Below are positions 53,301 through 61,345 of a DNA stretch of 64,000 nucleotides, piece by piece (position 1 is the stretch's first letter; the number at the start of each line of letters is the position of its first letter). The translations under genes and the position numbers were made by a program. Where the stretch lies: contig JAEOSZ010000040.1 in assembly GCA_016840095.1 (NCBI GenBank), positions 42,194 through 106,193 on the forward strand, written 5' to 3'. This stretch comes from Candidatus Heimdallarchaeota archaeon. GTDB lineage: Archaea > Asgardarchaeota > Heimdallarchaeia > Heimdallarchaeales > Heimdallarchaeaceae. The notes below the pieces were generated by a model that saw only the letters and a list, made by a program, of their open reading frames with translations, did no database searches and was not told where the DNA came from.

Positions 53301-54589
53301 ATGATGGAGGAGTTACCTTCTATGATAAGAATTTTCAAACACCAACTGTTATTGTGGATGATCCATACCGACAAGGGTACTATCCTTTTGCCATAAATCC
53401 TAACAATACAGAAGAAATATGGTTAGGGACATGGGGTAGAGGGATGTTTAAATCCTATGATGGAATGGATTTCAATACTCATTCTTTTGGAGCTGGATTT
53501 ACAATGCTAGACAAGCACATCTACAAAATTGTTATTGATCCATATGTGCCTAAAACGGTTTATGCAGCTACAGAGGAAGGTGTTTATAGATCATCAGATG
53601 ATGGAGCTACTTGGAGTAATTTTAGTGTTGGGTTGGATAATTTTCAAGTAAGAACTATAGCTATTACAGCAGATGGAACATTGATCTGTGGTACATTGGG
53701 GTATGAACTTTATTCATACAATACTTCTGCAAGTAAATGGGAACAGATGGAAAATTTCAATGGCTTTGGTTTGACTTGGCCAATTTGGAATGATAGACCA
53801 CTGTATCAGTATACTACTTTATTGTTTCATCCAACAGACCCAGATATAGTTTATCTAGGTGCTTTCCCGGTGGGTATGTTTAGAAGTACGGATGGTGGAG
53901 AAAGTTGGAAGGAAATAAATGTAGGGTGGACTAATGATGGTGTGTTTTCATTGGTTTTTCATCCTGATAATCCTGATATTATCTATGCAGGTACGTATAA
54001 TGGTGTTAGCCGTTCTACAGATGGTGGGGATCATTGGGAGATGTGGGACGAAGGTTGGCCAGATGAGCAATGGACTTTCGCAATAGACTTTGATCCACTT
54101 GATTCAAATATCATGTATGCTTGTTCAAAAAATGGTGAAAATGAAGGAACAGGACGTACAGGTTTCAAAGGAACTGTTATGAAAAGTATAAATGGAGGAG
54201 CTACTTGGTTCTCTATTACAAATGGATTGAATTTATCTCAAGAATTCTATCAAATTACTGTAGATAAAAATAGTCCTAATATTCTGTACTTATGCACACA
54301 AAACGAAGGAGTTTTCATAAGTTATGATACTGGAAATTCTTGGGAAATGTGGAATGACGGTTTATCAACTATATATGCTGGAACAAACGGAAATAATGTT
54401 GCTCAACCAATGATACAAACAGTAGATGGTAGATTCATATATTTTGGTACGGCTGATTCAGGAGTATTTCGTAGAAAAGCTGAAGGATACATAATAATAC
54501 CTGAAATTAGTTTACAAATACCTTTAGTAGTTTTACTCGTTTTACCAATCTCTTTAGTTGTGATAAGAATAAAAATGAGAACTAGATGA
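50369..54589 (+). CDS. Giant Vps10/sortilin-like Asp-box beta-propeller surface protein
   Basis: 1406 residues from a TTG start: signal peptide (LCVPFLVFLITIP), then about 25 Asp-box repeats of the form S-T-D-G-G-x-x-W (KSIDSGVSW, RSLDGGLNW, KSTDAGKDW, RSTDGGESW and others) spaced 40-60 residues, alternating with VDPxxPNxLF/IIYA strands. This is the pattern of sortilin/Vps10, YCF48-like and xyloglucanase propellers; the count would fill about three to four propellers. It ends with PEISLQIPLVVLLVLPISLVVI and RMRTR, one membrane anchor. The fold should face outside and bind glycan or protein. No Vps10 Cys-rich module is present, so it is not a true sortilin. Confidence 0.83.
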   Translation: MKRIKFYVKLCVPFLVFLITIPTSVNALYNDFRLMNLNALPDSDDWIQTNGPYGGIIHTIEVDPVQPNVLFAGGAGGIFKSIDSGVSWSNQPRFLEGNKRVEKIIISPDNSNILFAIAESPIAGMSGEVFRSLDGGLNWTKIDQSKSFKSLALHDNNPTDIISCTQAREVLFSDSRGSSWGDITGDLPISEFGFTDVAISYENTYWVGTKNETYGNGNLYLTTDGGISWNSIDIGQPPDTSVRSILVHPEDNETIYVSLEKAYDKIQNPAESYLFKTENGGQSWAKLFPPYNGRILGIDPGSSYDTIYLGYGNLVYKTKNDGINWTRIDPMLTPGINTGDIRDIAIDPTDGNIIYLPISSHGYFKSTNEGSSWTRITQGLLNTGIVLMAVPNVAGSDTVYVTGWDGEGTFRTDDGGETWIRLDGGGIDHSFPDEIKVNPLDPSVVWEISDLGGLFLSTNYGTNWTQQFNAHKYDGFRFGSVQALSPAPSNSSIIYAVKSGYGIFKSTDAGKDWDFLRHSEVDYSYTLAVHPTDPNTVYSGYNSKPFQDWAMIRKTVNGGDSWTTVLNVTSSKGITSIVIDDDNPDIIYAASISELGGEIYKSINAGSSWIKLNDNFTMFTVMGQPQLVVDPSNPFIAYTGSWLAGTWKTYDGGENWELLHDAPMSATALSLDSQDSSIIYLADRSTPTLWRSTDGGTVWNEIADFSSEGAFLVNTVIANDSTIYCSTFGPSELTGKLFKSTNNGVSWTDITGILPRSVLDIAVDPNNQDNVYVTTHLFGAYRSFNGGTDWELIHDFPDIGTFDIEIDPVDPSILYSCGLGNLTIPTWVTPGGHDITGDPGVYKSTNSGQNWTQVLSTEHKVRGIRIHPANHDVLYAAVHDEGLYMSNNGGSSWSPYNTNLDSTVLTSLAVHEEIIYVGTQGYGVYSGDIILADYSVTWQAVRSNKPIPPVYSIDLLIDPEDSNRIYVSSNPGGLYRTDDGGVTFYDKNFQTPTVIVDDPYRQGYYPFAINPNNTEEIWLGTWGRGMFKSYDGMDFNTHSFGAGFTMLDKHIYKIVIDPYVPKTVYAATEEGVYRSSDDGATWSNFSVGLDNFQVRTIAITADGTLICGTLGYELYSYNTSASKWEQMENFNGFGLTWPIWNDRPLYQYTTLLFHPTDPDIVYLGAFPVGMFRSTDGGESWKEINVGWTNDGVFSLVFHPDNPDIIYAGTYNGVSRSTDGGDHWEMWDEGWPDEQWTFAIDFDPLDSNIMYACSKNGENEGTGRTGFKGTVMKSINGGATWFSITNGLNLSQEFYQITVDKNSPNILYLCTQNEGVFISYDTGNSWEMWNDGLSTIYAGTNGNNVAQPMIQTVDGRFIYFGTADSGVFRRKAEGYIIIPEISLQIPLVVLLVLPISLVVIRIKMRTR

Positions 54590-54689
54590 GCATGTTTCAT
54601 CTTGTCTCTTTTATTACTTCAAAGAATTAGTGAGAAAAACATATAAGCAACATCTTGTGATTATCCTCTAACAATTTATAGTGATTGAA

Positions 54690-56501
54690 ATGAAATATAA
54701 AGCACAGAAAAGAACCATTTTGACATTTATTACTTTAGGCATAATTTTTAGTCTCGGACTTAACATCAATTCTGGTTTCAATATAAAAGCTATTTCTAAC
54801 CTTGAAAGTAGAAATGAGAACAAATTGAACTATACACCAAGTGGACCTATATTGATAACTCATGATGATAATTTTACAGATTTGGGTTTTTCAGGAACAG
54901 GTGTGAATGGTGATCCTTACAAAATCGAGGAACTGAGTATAGAAACTTCCAACTCTTATGGTATTCAAATAACAGGTGTTACAGCTTACTTTACAATTGA
55001 GGATTGTTATATTGATGCACTTCAATATAGTATCTATATTGTTGGACCTGTAGCTGGTCAGGTTCAAATTGAGAACAATACTTTGATCAATACAAATCAT
55101 GGACTCTACATAGAAAATCTAGATGATCTTGAAGTAAATAATAATACTTTCGAAAATTGTGGTCAATATTCAACCAGGATATATTTTAGCGATGATGCGA
55201 AAATAATAAACAATACATTTATTGGCAGTGAACAAGCCTATTTTGCAAATGCTCAATCTGCTACAATTGCTAACAATACTTTTATTGATACAGGATTAAA
55301 CATCTACACAAATACAGCATGGTATTTGAATCATATAGTCACTAATAATATAGTCAATGGAAAACCCCTCCTATTTCTTGCTAATCCTCAAAATATTGTG
55401 ATATCAGATAATATCTATGGACAAATAATAATTGGAGACGGTGATAATGTTACTATTAGAGATCAAGTTATTGGAAACACAGCAGTTTCAATTATTGCTG
55501 ATGTAGTAAATGACCTGAAATTGATTAACAATACCTGTCTCAATAATCGCTTTTATGGTATAGATATAAGCGGAATTAATGTATTAGTCGAAGATTGTGA
55601 TATAGGGTTTGTTAGCTCTTATGGAGCTATTGAAGCAAGTGTCTGTTTGAATATAGTAGTACAAAATTGTTATCTACACGACAGTAATTTTGGTTTAATA
55701 GCTGTAAATACAGCAAACATAACCACTTTCAATAACACTGTAGAAAATAATGTAAATTATGGTATAAGATATCAGAGCAATAATGAAGGATATGTGTTAA
55801 ACAATACAATAATCAATTCTGGAAATGGATTGAGATTTCATTCATTTGACCACTGTGAAATTGCTTACAATATCTTCGAAAATAGCCCATCAGGCGATTA
55901 TGGAATAAATTTTGATACAGGATGTAACAATAATACAATTCACAATAATTTCTTCTTGAACAATAATCCTGGAGGTATATCAGAAGTATTTGATGATGGT
56001 TTCAATAACACTTGGTATGATGTTAATACTTTAACTGGAAACTATTATTCAGATTATTCCGGTTCAGGAGATTATGTTATTGAAGGTAGTGCTGGATCAG
56101 TAGATCCATATGTAATAATTGATTCCATTGATCCCTCAATTGTTGTAAAATCAGCTGATTTAGAATATTATGAAGGTTCAACAGGCAATAGTATTTACTG
56201 GCAAGCATCAGATCAATATCCTAGATACTACCAATTGCTTATCGAAAATTCAGTTGTTAGAGCTGCAAGTTGGAGAAGCTATGATACAATTACCATTGAT
56301 GTAGATGGATTAGCAATAGGTGAGTACAATTACACAATTGTATTCTACGATATTGTTGGTAACTCTATTGCTAGTACAATAATAGTTACTGTAATTGCAG
56401 TGATCCCAGAATTTCAAAATCTGAGTATTTTACTTGTGTTACTGAGCATAATTTCATTTATCTCAATTAGTAGTGTTATCAAAAAGAGAAATAAAATGTA
56501 A
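54690..56501 (+). CDS. NosD-type beta-helix surface protein with PEF-like C-terminal anchor
   Basis: About 603 residues (ATG 54690; GTG 9 nt upstream possible). Signal segment (LTFITLGIIFSLGL), opening module PILITHDDNFTDLGFSGTG, beta-helix rungs, the spacer VNGKPLLFLANPQ...YGQIIIGDGDN and closing module NNTWYDV...GNYYSDY, as in its two relatives here. It adds an Ig-like domain (SIVVKSADLEYYEGSTGN onward, about 90 residues) and ends in VIPEFQNLSILLVLL followed by KKRNKM. The PEF just before the helix recalls archaeosortase PEF-CTERM signals. A TATA-like ACATATAAG lies near 54640. Confidence 0.82.
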   Translation: MKYKAQKRTILTFITLGIIFSLGLNINSGFNIKAISNLESRNENKLNYTPSGPILITHDDNFTDLGFSGTGVNGDPYKIEELSIETSNSYGIQITGVTAYFTIEDCYIDALQYSIYIVGPVAGQVQIENNTLINTNHGLYIENLDDLEVNNNTFENCGQYSTRIYFSDDAKIINNTFIGSEQAYFANAQSATIANNTFIDTGLNIYTNTAWYLNHIVTNNIVNGKPLLFLANPQNIVISDNIYGQIIIGDGDNVTIRDQVIGNTAVSIIADVVNDLKLINNTCLNNRFYGIDISGINVLVEDCDIGFVSSYGAIEASVCLNIVVQNCYLHDSNFGLIAVNTANITTFNNTVENNVNYGIRYQSNNEGYVLNNTIINSGNGLRFHSFDHCEIAYNIFENSPSGDYGINFDTGCNNNTIHNNFFLNNNPGGISEVFDDGFNNTWYDVNTLTGNYYSDYSGSGDYVIEGSAGSVDPYVIIDSIDPSIVVKSADLEYYEGSTGNSIYWQASDQYPRYYQLLIENSVVRAASWRSYDTITIDVDGLAIGEYNYTIVFYDIVGNSIASTIIVTVIAVIPEFQNLSILLVLLSIISFISISSVIKKRNKM

Positions 56502-56619
56502 AGATTATTTCTCTCATTTCTTCTTTTCTACTTTTTTTTTCTATTGAAAGACTAGTTTTATATTTAACCCAATTATGAGAACATTATCTAAAGAATTTGA
56601 ACCAGGTTGTTTAGTTTAG

Positions 56620-57951
56620 ATGGATTCAACAACAATTAACTCTATTGAACATCCAATTGCATTAACTCAAGATGAAAGAAGTAAAATTCGTTCATATAGA
56701 ATGGATAATGCTGCTGTTCTCTTTAGCTTTGTTTGTAGTGCTCGTATTCCATGTCTATTTCGATTGACAGCTACTTTAGTAGAACCGATTAATGTTAACC
56801 TTCTTCAAAAAGCTCTAAATAGAATAATTGAAAGATTCCCCTATTATAGAGTAAATCAGAGACCAGGTTTCTTTTGGTTTTATTGGGAGACTAACTTAGG
56901 TAATCCAAAAGTAATTGCTGATTCGAAATATCCTAACCAAGAATTACCTGTAAGAAAGAAAGGAATTTTTCCTTTTAGAGTAAGAGCTTTTCAAAACAGA
57001 GTAGCTGTTGAGTTCTATCATGCATTAACTGATGGAACAGGTGGATTAACTTTCCTCAAAGCATTAGTAGCAGAGTATTTAACACTTAAAGGGATACAAA
57101 CAGATGACTGGGGGGATATTTTTCGTTTTGGGCAACAACCTCATGATGAAGAGTATGAAGATGCTTACAAACGATTCTATATTCCAATGTATCCTAGTAT
57201 GAAACTTGCTGATGTAGCTTTCAAACTTCCATATAAACTTGAGAAAAAAGGAATATTCCATATAATTACAGGTATAATGGATGTAAAAGAAGTACTAGCT
57301 AAATCCAAAGAGTTGAATGTTACTCTATCTGAATTTCTAATTTCAATTTATCTTGATTCATTACAAGAGATATTTCATGAACTTCCAGAAAAACAGCAAA
57401 AGCAACAAGCTCATCCAATAAGATTACAAGTTCCAGTGAATCTAAGAAGGTTTTATCCCTCAAAGACCATGAGAAATTTTAGTTTATTTGTAACTCCAGG
57501 GATTGATCCTCGTCTTGGACATTTTTCCTTTGAAGAAATTTTAAAAACGGTTTATCACTACATGAGAGTAGAAGTTAATGATCGATATATAAGTCAGAAT
57601 ATCAAGAGAAATGTGAGAGGAGAACTACATCCTTTGATGAGAGTTACTCCGTTATTCATCAAAAGAATAGGTGGAAAAGCAGTTTACTTGCGTATGGGAG
57701 AAAGACTCTATTCAGGTTCCTTCACAAATCTAGGTAGAGTTGTAGTGCCTGAAGCATTTGGTAAGGAGATAGAAAGTATTCAATTTATTCCAACATCAAG
57801 TGCATCAAACAAATCGACTTGTGCTGTTGCGAGCTTTAAAGATAAATTATACATGAACTTCGGAAGAGTGATAAAAGAAACTATTCTTCAGAAAAAATTC
57901 TTTAGAAAACTTAAAAAACAAGGAATTTCGGTAAAAATTGAAACCAACTAG
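56620..57951 (+). CDS. Condensation-domain-type alcohol acyltransferase
   Basis: 443 residues of the chloramphenicol acetyltransferase/condensation fold. The key motif HxxxDG appears as EFYHALTDGTGGLTFL (residue about 135), with an early RIIERFPYYRVNQRPGFF block and a late SFTNLGRVVVPE block (the DFGWG-like region), as in PapA5 and alcohol acetyltransferases. It lacks carrier-protein or adenylation domains, so it probably esterifies a small or lipid alcohol with acyl-CoA. A zinc-ribbon membrane protein follows after 11 nt; this pair is known from clostridial genomes, which supports the call. Confidence 0.77.
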   Translation: MDSTTINSIEHPIALTQDERSKIRSYRMDNAAVLFSFVCSARIPCLFRLTATLVEPINVNLLQKALNRIIERFPYYRVNQRPGFFWFYWETNLGNPKVIADSKYPNQELPVRKKGIFPFRVRAFQNRVAVEFYHALTDGTGGLTFLKALVAEYLTLKGIQTDDWGDIFRFGQQPHDEEYEDAYKRFYIPMYPSMKLADVAFKLPYKLEKKGIFHIITGIMDVKEVLAKSKELNVTLSEFLISIYLDSLQEIFHELPEKQQKQQAHPIRLQVPVNLRRFYPSKTMRNFSLFVTPGIDPRLGHFSFEEILKTVYHYMRVEVNDRYISQNIKRNVRGELHPLMRVTPLFIKRIGGKAVYLRMGERLYSGSFTNLGRVVVPEAFGKEIESIQFIPTSSASNKSTCAVASFKDKLYMNFGRVIKETILQKKFFRKLKKQGISVKIETN

Positions 57952-57962
57952 AAGTGAAAAAT

Positions 57963-58703
57963 ATGCCTTACTGTAGTCGATGTGGAGTGGAGGTAGATTT
58001 TGGAATAGAAGAATGTCCATTATGTTTTATGAAAATTCAAAAGGATCCTGATAAACCAGCTAAAGAACCTGTAAAGAAGAAGTATCCTGATGAGCCTGTT
58101 GAGCAACCTACAAGAAGAATTCTTACTCCAAAAGAGAAGAGAATCAGAGCTTGGGAGATAGTTAGCGTATCACTTATGATTCCACTCTTGATAGTCACAT
58201 TTACTGATCTGATTATAACAGAAACAATAAGCTGGGCACGATTTCCGATGACTACTCTAGTTCTAGTTTGGTTGTTGTGTACTTTTCCTCTCATATTTGC
58301 AAAAAGACCTGTGATTGTAACTATTGGAATAACAGTCTCCTTAATTGGGTTTCTTGCACTAGTAGATTATTTTGATAACTGGAATATAGATTGGTTTCAT
58401 GTTCTTGCATTACCAGTTATTGCACTAGTTCTATTCCTATCTTTAGGTGTAGTAATTGCATCGTTTAAGGTTAAACAAAAAGGGATGAATATTGCAGCAT
58501 TTATTCTCTTTGCAGTGGGTGCACTTAATCTTGTACTAGAAGTAGTTATATCAAATAAAATTCAACCCAAAGCAACAGTTTCTTGGTCTCTGTTTGTCTT
58601 GGTACCAACCTATATCGTTGGTGGATTCTTGATGTATATGCATTACAGATTCACTAAGGATACAGATTTTAAAACAAAGATAAAAGCAAAATTGCAAATG
58701 TAG
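57963..58703 (+). CDS. DUF6320-like zinc-ribbon integral membrane protein
   Basis: About 246 residues from ATG 57963 (GTG 9 nt upstream possible). The N-terminal MPYCSRCGVEV...CPLC is a rubredoxin-like zinc knuckle of four Cys; a proline- and charge-rich linker follows, then six membrane helices. The build agrees with DUF6320 proteins, which in bacteria are found next to alcohol acyltransferases, as here. Function is unknown; a membrane acceptor or transporter for the acylated product is a guess. The genes are 11 nt apart and probably one transcript. Confidence 0.65.
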   Translation: MPYCSRCGVEVDFGIEECPLCFMKIQKDPDKPAKEPVKKKYPDEPVEQPTRRILTPKEKRIRAWEIVSVSLMIPLLIVTFTDLIITETISWARFPMTTLVLVWLLCTFPLIFAKRPVIVTIGITVSLIGFLALVDYFDNWNIDWFHVLALPVIALVLFLSLGVVIASFKVKQKGMNIAAFILFAVGALNLVLEVVISNKIQPKATVSWSLFVLVPTYIVGGFLMYMHYRFTKDTDFKTKIKAKLQM

Positions 58704-58713
58704 AATAAAAGTA

Positions 58714-58800
58714 GAACTAGAAAGAACAAGTTCATTTTCGTCTATTTCTTATTGTTCTCATCACTTGTAAGAATATCACTATATCAAACCTCAAAAGAAA
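58714..58800 (-). pseudogene. Orphan 3' tail of a propeller surface-protein gene with its terminator hairpin
   Basis: On the minus strand an open stretch reads IVIFLQVMRTIRNRRK and stop (58732), matching the membrane-anchor end SLVIMKTRKNKSK of the protein at 63218. The 3' flank carries the same hairpin family (GAACTAG...CAAGTTC, one mismatch) found after the three propeller genes, and the DNA is nearly identical to 59457-59495 over about 35 bases. There is no upstream coding part. It ends 28 nt from the convergent gene stop at 58703. Confidence 0.55.
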
Positions 58801-58873
58801 AGATTCATCGATTCATCGCAGATTTTTCGTATTTGGTAAAAAGATTTTTAAAAATCCTTGAGAAATAATCTAG

Positions 58874-58904
58874 TTTGCAATGTATGTCTAATCATCATTG
58901 CAAA
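58874..58904 (+). promoter_or_regulatory. Perfect stem-loop in the 5' leader of the 4-helix membrane protein gene
   Basis: TTTGCAATG and CATTGCAAA (9 bp perfect) enclose 13 bases. The TATA-like TTTTTAAAAATC is centred at 58850, so transcription should begin near 58875 and the hairpin would form the very 5' end of the mRNA, 11 nt before the AAGGA ribosome-binding site. Confidence 0.5.
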
Positions 58905-58928
58905 TAGTATTAGTAAGGAATGATAAAA

Positions 58929-59351
58929 ATGAAATTATCAGAAATAGAACCAAAAATATTCTTCTGGATTACTGCAGTTGCTGCTAGTGGTTTTGGTTTG
59001 GCCTTTATCTTCGGTCCTGATTTTATGTATGAATTACTCGGTTATTCTTCAGATGCAGATGGGTATTTAATGGTACGATTCTTTGGAATTATGGTTTTAG
59101 GTGTAGGAATACTCACTTTTTGGGCAAGAAATTCAGAATTATCTCAAACAAGAGAAGCAATAATGCTTATGCTTACAATTGGTTATACTTTGATGACTAT
59201 AACTCATCTACTTGTAATGTTTATACGTGGCCCTCCTTTACTCACAAATGTATGGCTTTGGATAGTAGTTGTACTACATATAAGTCTAACACCAGTATAT
59301 GGCTTCTTTATAATCAGAGATTGGAAGAAAGTTAGAGCACTAAAAAAATAG
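58929..59351 (+). CDS. Four-helix membrane protein of unknown function
   Basis: About 140 residues with four membrane helices (from residues 10, 44, 74 and 102 or so) and a basic C-terminus. ATG 58929 is chosen because AAGGA lies 9 nt upstream; the ATG at 58920 would touch that site. The pattern FGPDFMYELLGY after helix 1 recalls small DUF-type membrane proteins such as the DUF4345-like group, but I am not sure. It has its own promoter and a leader stem-loop. It lies between a propeller gene and the orphan tail of such a gene, so it may be a passenger. Confidence 0.7.
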   Translation: MKLSEIEPKIFFWITAVAASGFGLAFIFGPDFMYELLGYSSDADGYLMVRFFGIMVLGVGILTFWARNSELSQTREAIMLMLTIGYTLMTITHLLVMFIRGPPLLTNVWLWIVVVLHISLTPVYGFFIIRDWKKVRALKK

Positions 59352-59456
59352 GGTAGAAGGTTCACTTTTGTGCATTCTATCATTTTCTTTTTCTAAGAGT
59401 ATTTAACATAGTTCAAAACTGAAAATTGAAGAAGAACTACAGATGTAAAAAAAGCA

Positions 59457-59476
59457 GAACTAGAAAGAACTAGTTC
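59457..59476 (-). terminator. GAACTAG/CTAGTTC hairpin after propeller gene 1
   Basis: A perfect 7-bp inverted repeat with a 6-base loop overlapping the minus-strand stop codon. Near-identical hairpins follow the two paralogous genes and the orphan tail at 58714. Confidence 0.55.
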
Positions 59477-61214
59477 ATTTTGATCTTTTCTTACGAATTA
59501 CTATAATTACAGTCAAGAAAGTAATTGAACCAAATATTAGACTTGAAATCGTACCAAACTCATTTATAACTGGCAAATACACAATACTCCAACAATTTGA
59601 AGGAGTGCTGTTTCCAATAGAGTTACTGGCAACAACGACGAAGTAAAATGTACCAGATGTAGGAAGTGTATCAATATAGAAAGATGTAACAGTATTACCA
59701 ATTGGAGTAAGACCTTCAACCGATAAAATATTGGAAGTTGAACGATAGATATAATATAAAGAAGCACCTAGCACATTATTCCAGTCCAAGGAAACTGTTT
59801 CTTCATGAGTAGGATTAGGTAATATTGGAAGCAATTCAGGAGCATATAGAGGACTGTTTAAAACCTTGTAGAAAACATCCAGATCTGTACCACAATTGGT
59901 GTAATTTGTTCGATCCTCCCAAGCTATATGAATATTCCCAGCATTATCAGTTGCTATTGCAGGACCTTCAGAGTGATCTGTACTTTCTACAGATACGATT
60001 TCTGTACCAGTCCAAAGAGATGTACAAGCTTCCCAGCGTTTATAGAAAATATCTACATCATCTCCACAACCAATAATATTAGTTTCATCCCACCAAATTA
60101 TATGTACATTCCCTGCAAGATCAGTAGTTAGACAAGCTTCAACAGAACTACCTGAACTTTCCGTGGAAACTACTTCAGTTAAGGTCCATGAGGAAGTTTC
60201 AACTATCCTACGCTTATAGAAAATATCATCTTGAGATCCACACCCAGCATAATCAGTCATATCATACCAAGCTATATGCGGAGTTCCATGTTTGTCAACA
60301 TCAAGAGAAGGCCAGCTTGAACTGCTTGTGCTTTCTGTGGAAACCACTTCAGTTGTGGACCACGAAGTGATAGAAGTATTCCATTGCTTATAGAAAATAT
60401 CTCTATCTATTCCACAGTTAGTATAATTTGTTCTATCCTCCCATGCTATATGTACATTCCCAGAAGTATCAATTGCAATTGATGGATTAACAGAATTCTC
60501 TGTACTTTCTGTAGACACGACTTCTGTTATGGACCATGAAGAAGAGGTACTGTTCCAATGTTTGTAGAATATGTCAGAATCGTCTCCACAATTGGTGTAA
60601 TTTGTAAAATCGTCCCATACAATATGGATGTTACCTGCTGAATCAGTATCAAGTGAAGTAACAGCAGAATCTTCTGTACTTTCTGTAGACACGACTTCTG
60701 TTATAGACCATGAAGAAGAGGTACTGTTCCAAAACTTATAGTGAATATCATAATCTGTTCCACAATTAGTGTAATTCGTGTTATCCTCCCATGCTATGTG
60801 AATATTTCCAGTTATGTCAACCACTAGAGAAGGAAACCACGTACTTCCCGTACTTTCAGTTGAAACGACTTCTGTCTCTGTCCATGTTGAGATAGAAGCA
60901 TCCCACTTTCTATAGAAAATATCATAGTCTGTTCCACAATTAGTGTAATTATGATTATCACCCCATGCTATATGTACATCACCCACAGAGTCGATTGCAA
61001 GAGAAGGGAGAAATGAAGAACTAGTACCTTCTGTGGATACTACTTCAGTTTGAGTCCACTTCCAAGGAAGATTTTCGCAAGAATCTATGATGGTTCTATT
61101 ATTTTCATTGATACTAGCTTCGATGTTAAATGTATTAAGTGGATAAGTAGTTATAATGAAAATAATCAACAGAATGCTTATACTCATTTTAAATCTATTT
61201 TTTCTATTTTTCAT
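59475..61214 (-). CDS. Seven-repeat beta-propeller surface protein with PEFG-like anchor, copy 1
   Basis: 579 residues: signal peptide (ISILLIIFIITTYPL), then exactly seven tandem repeats of about 56 residues with the pattern W-x-x-TEVVSTEST, PSLxxDxxGNIHIAW, TNYTNCGxDxDIFYKxW, a fibronectin-III-like domain (from PELLPILPNPTHEETV), and the C-terminus VINEFGTISSLIFGSITFL plus KKRSK. Seven repeats suggest one seven-bladed propeller. Most blades carry one Cys, so exposed thiols or disulfides are expected. The NEFG before the helix resembles archaeal PEFG-CTERM anchors. AAGGTTGAT precedes the ATG. It is the first of three tandem paralogues. Confidence 0.82.
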   Translation of the reverse strand: MKNRKNRFKMSISILLIIFIITTYPLNTFNIEASINENNRTIIDSCENLPWKWTQTEVVSTEGTSSSFLPSLAIDSVGDVHIAWGDNHNYTNCGTDYDIFYRKWDASISTWTETEVVSTESTGSTWFPSLVVDITGNIHIAWEDNTNYTNCGTDYDIHYKFWNSTSSSWSITEVVSTESTEDSAVTSLDTDSAGNIHIVWDDFTNYTNCGDDSDIFYKHWNSTSSSWSITEVVSTESTENSVNPSIAIDTSGNVHIAWEDRTNYTNCGIDRDIFYKQWNTSITSWSTTEVVSTESTSSSSWPSLDVDKHGTPHIAWYDMTDYAGCGSQDDIFYKRRIVETSSWTLTEVVSTESSGSSVEACLTTDLAGNVHIIWWDETNIIGCGDDVDIFYKRWEACTSLWTGTEIVSVESTDHSEGPAIATDNAGNIHIAWEDRTNYTNCGTDLDVFYKVLNSPLYAPELLPILPNPTHEETVSLDWNNVLGASLYYIYRSTSNILSVEGLTPIGNTVTSFYIDTLPTSGTFYFVVVASNSIGNSTPSNCWSIVYLPVINEFGTISSLIFGSITFLTVIIVIRKKRSK

Positions 61215-61275
61215 AATATCAACCTTTTATTTATTTTCAAATCGTTTAAATTTGATCGAAGCTTTCCAAATTGTT

Positions 61276-61288
61276 AACACTAAGTGTT
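61276..61288 (-). repeat. Inverted repeat upstream of propeller gene 1
   Basis: AACAC-TAA-GTGTT, 62 nt upstream of ATG 61214. The same place upstream of copy 2 (63145-63157) has AACAA-TAA-GTGTT within a longer duplicated flank. It may be a regulator site or simply a duplicated flank. Confidence 0.3.
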
Positions 61289-61325
61289 AGACATAAAAGC
61301 ATTTTCTAGAAATACGAAAAAAAGA

Positions 61326-61345
61326 GAACTAGATTGAACTAGTTC
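61326..61345 (-). terminator. GAACTAG/CTAGTTC hairpin after propeller gene 2
   Basis: A perfect 7-bp stem with loop ATTGAA overlapping the stop codon at 61344, same family as 59457 and 63201. Confidence 0.55.

Noticed and set aside
50369..54589. Calling the Asp-box protein a true sortilin receptor
   Set aside because: The Cys-rich module and cytoplasmic sorting tail of sortilins are missing; only the propeller repeats match.
59380..59410. A minus-strand frame ending RKRK before a stop as a fifth orphan tail
   Set aside because: Only a few basic residues match and a stop codon lies just upstream; too little to support.
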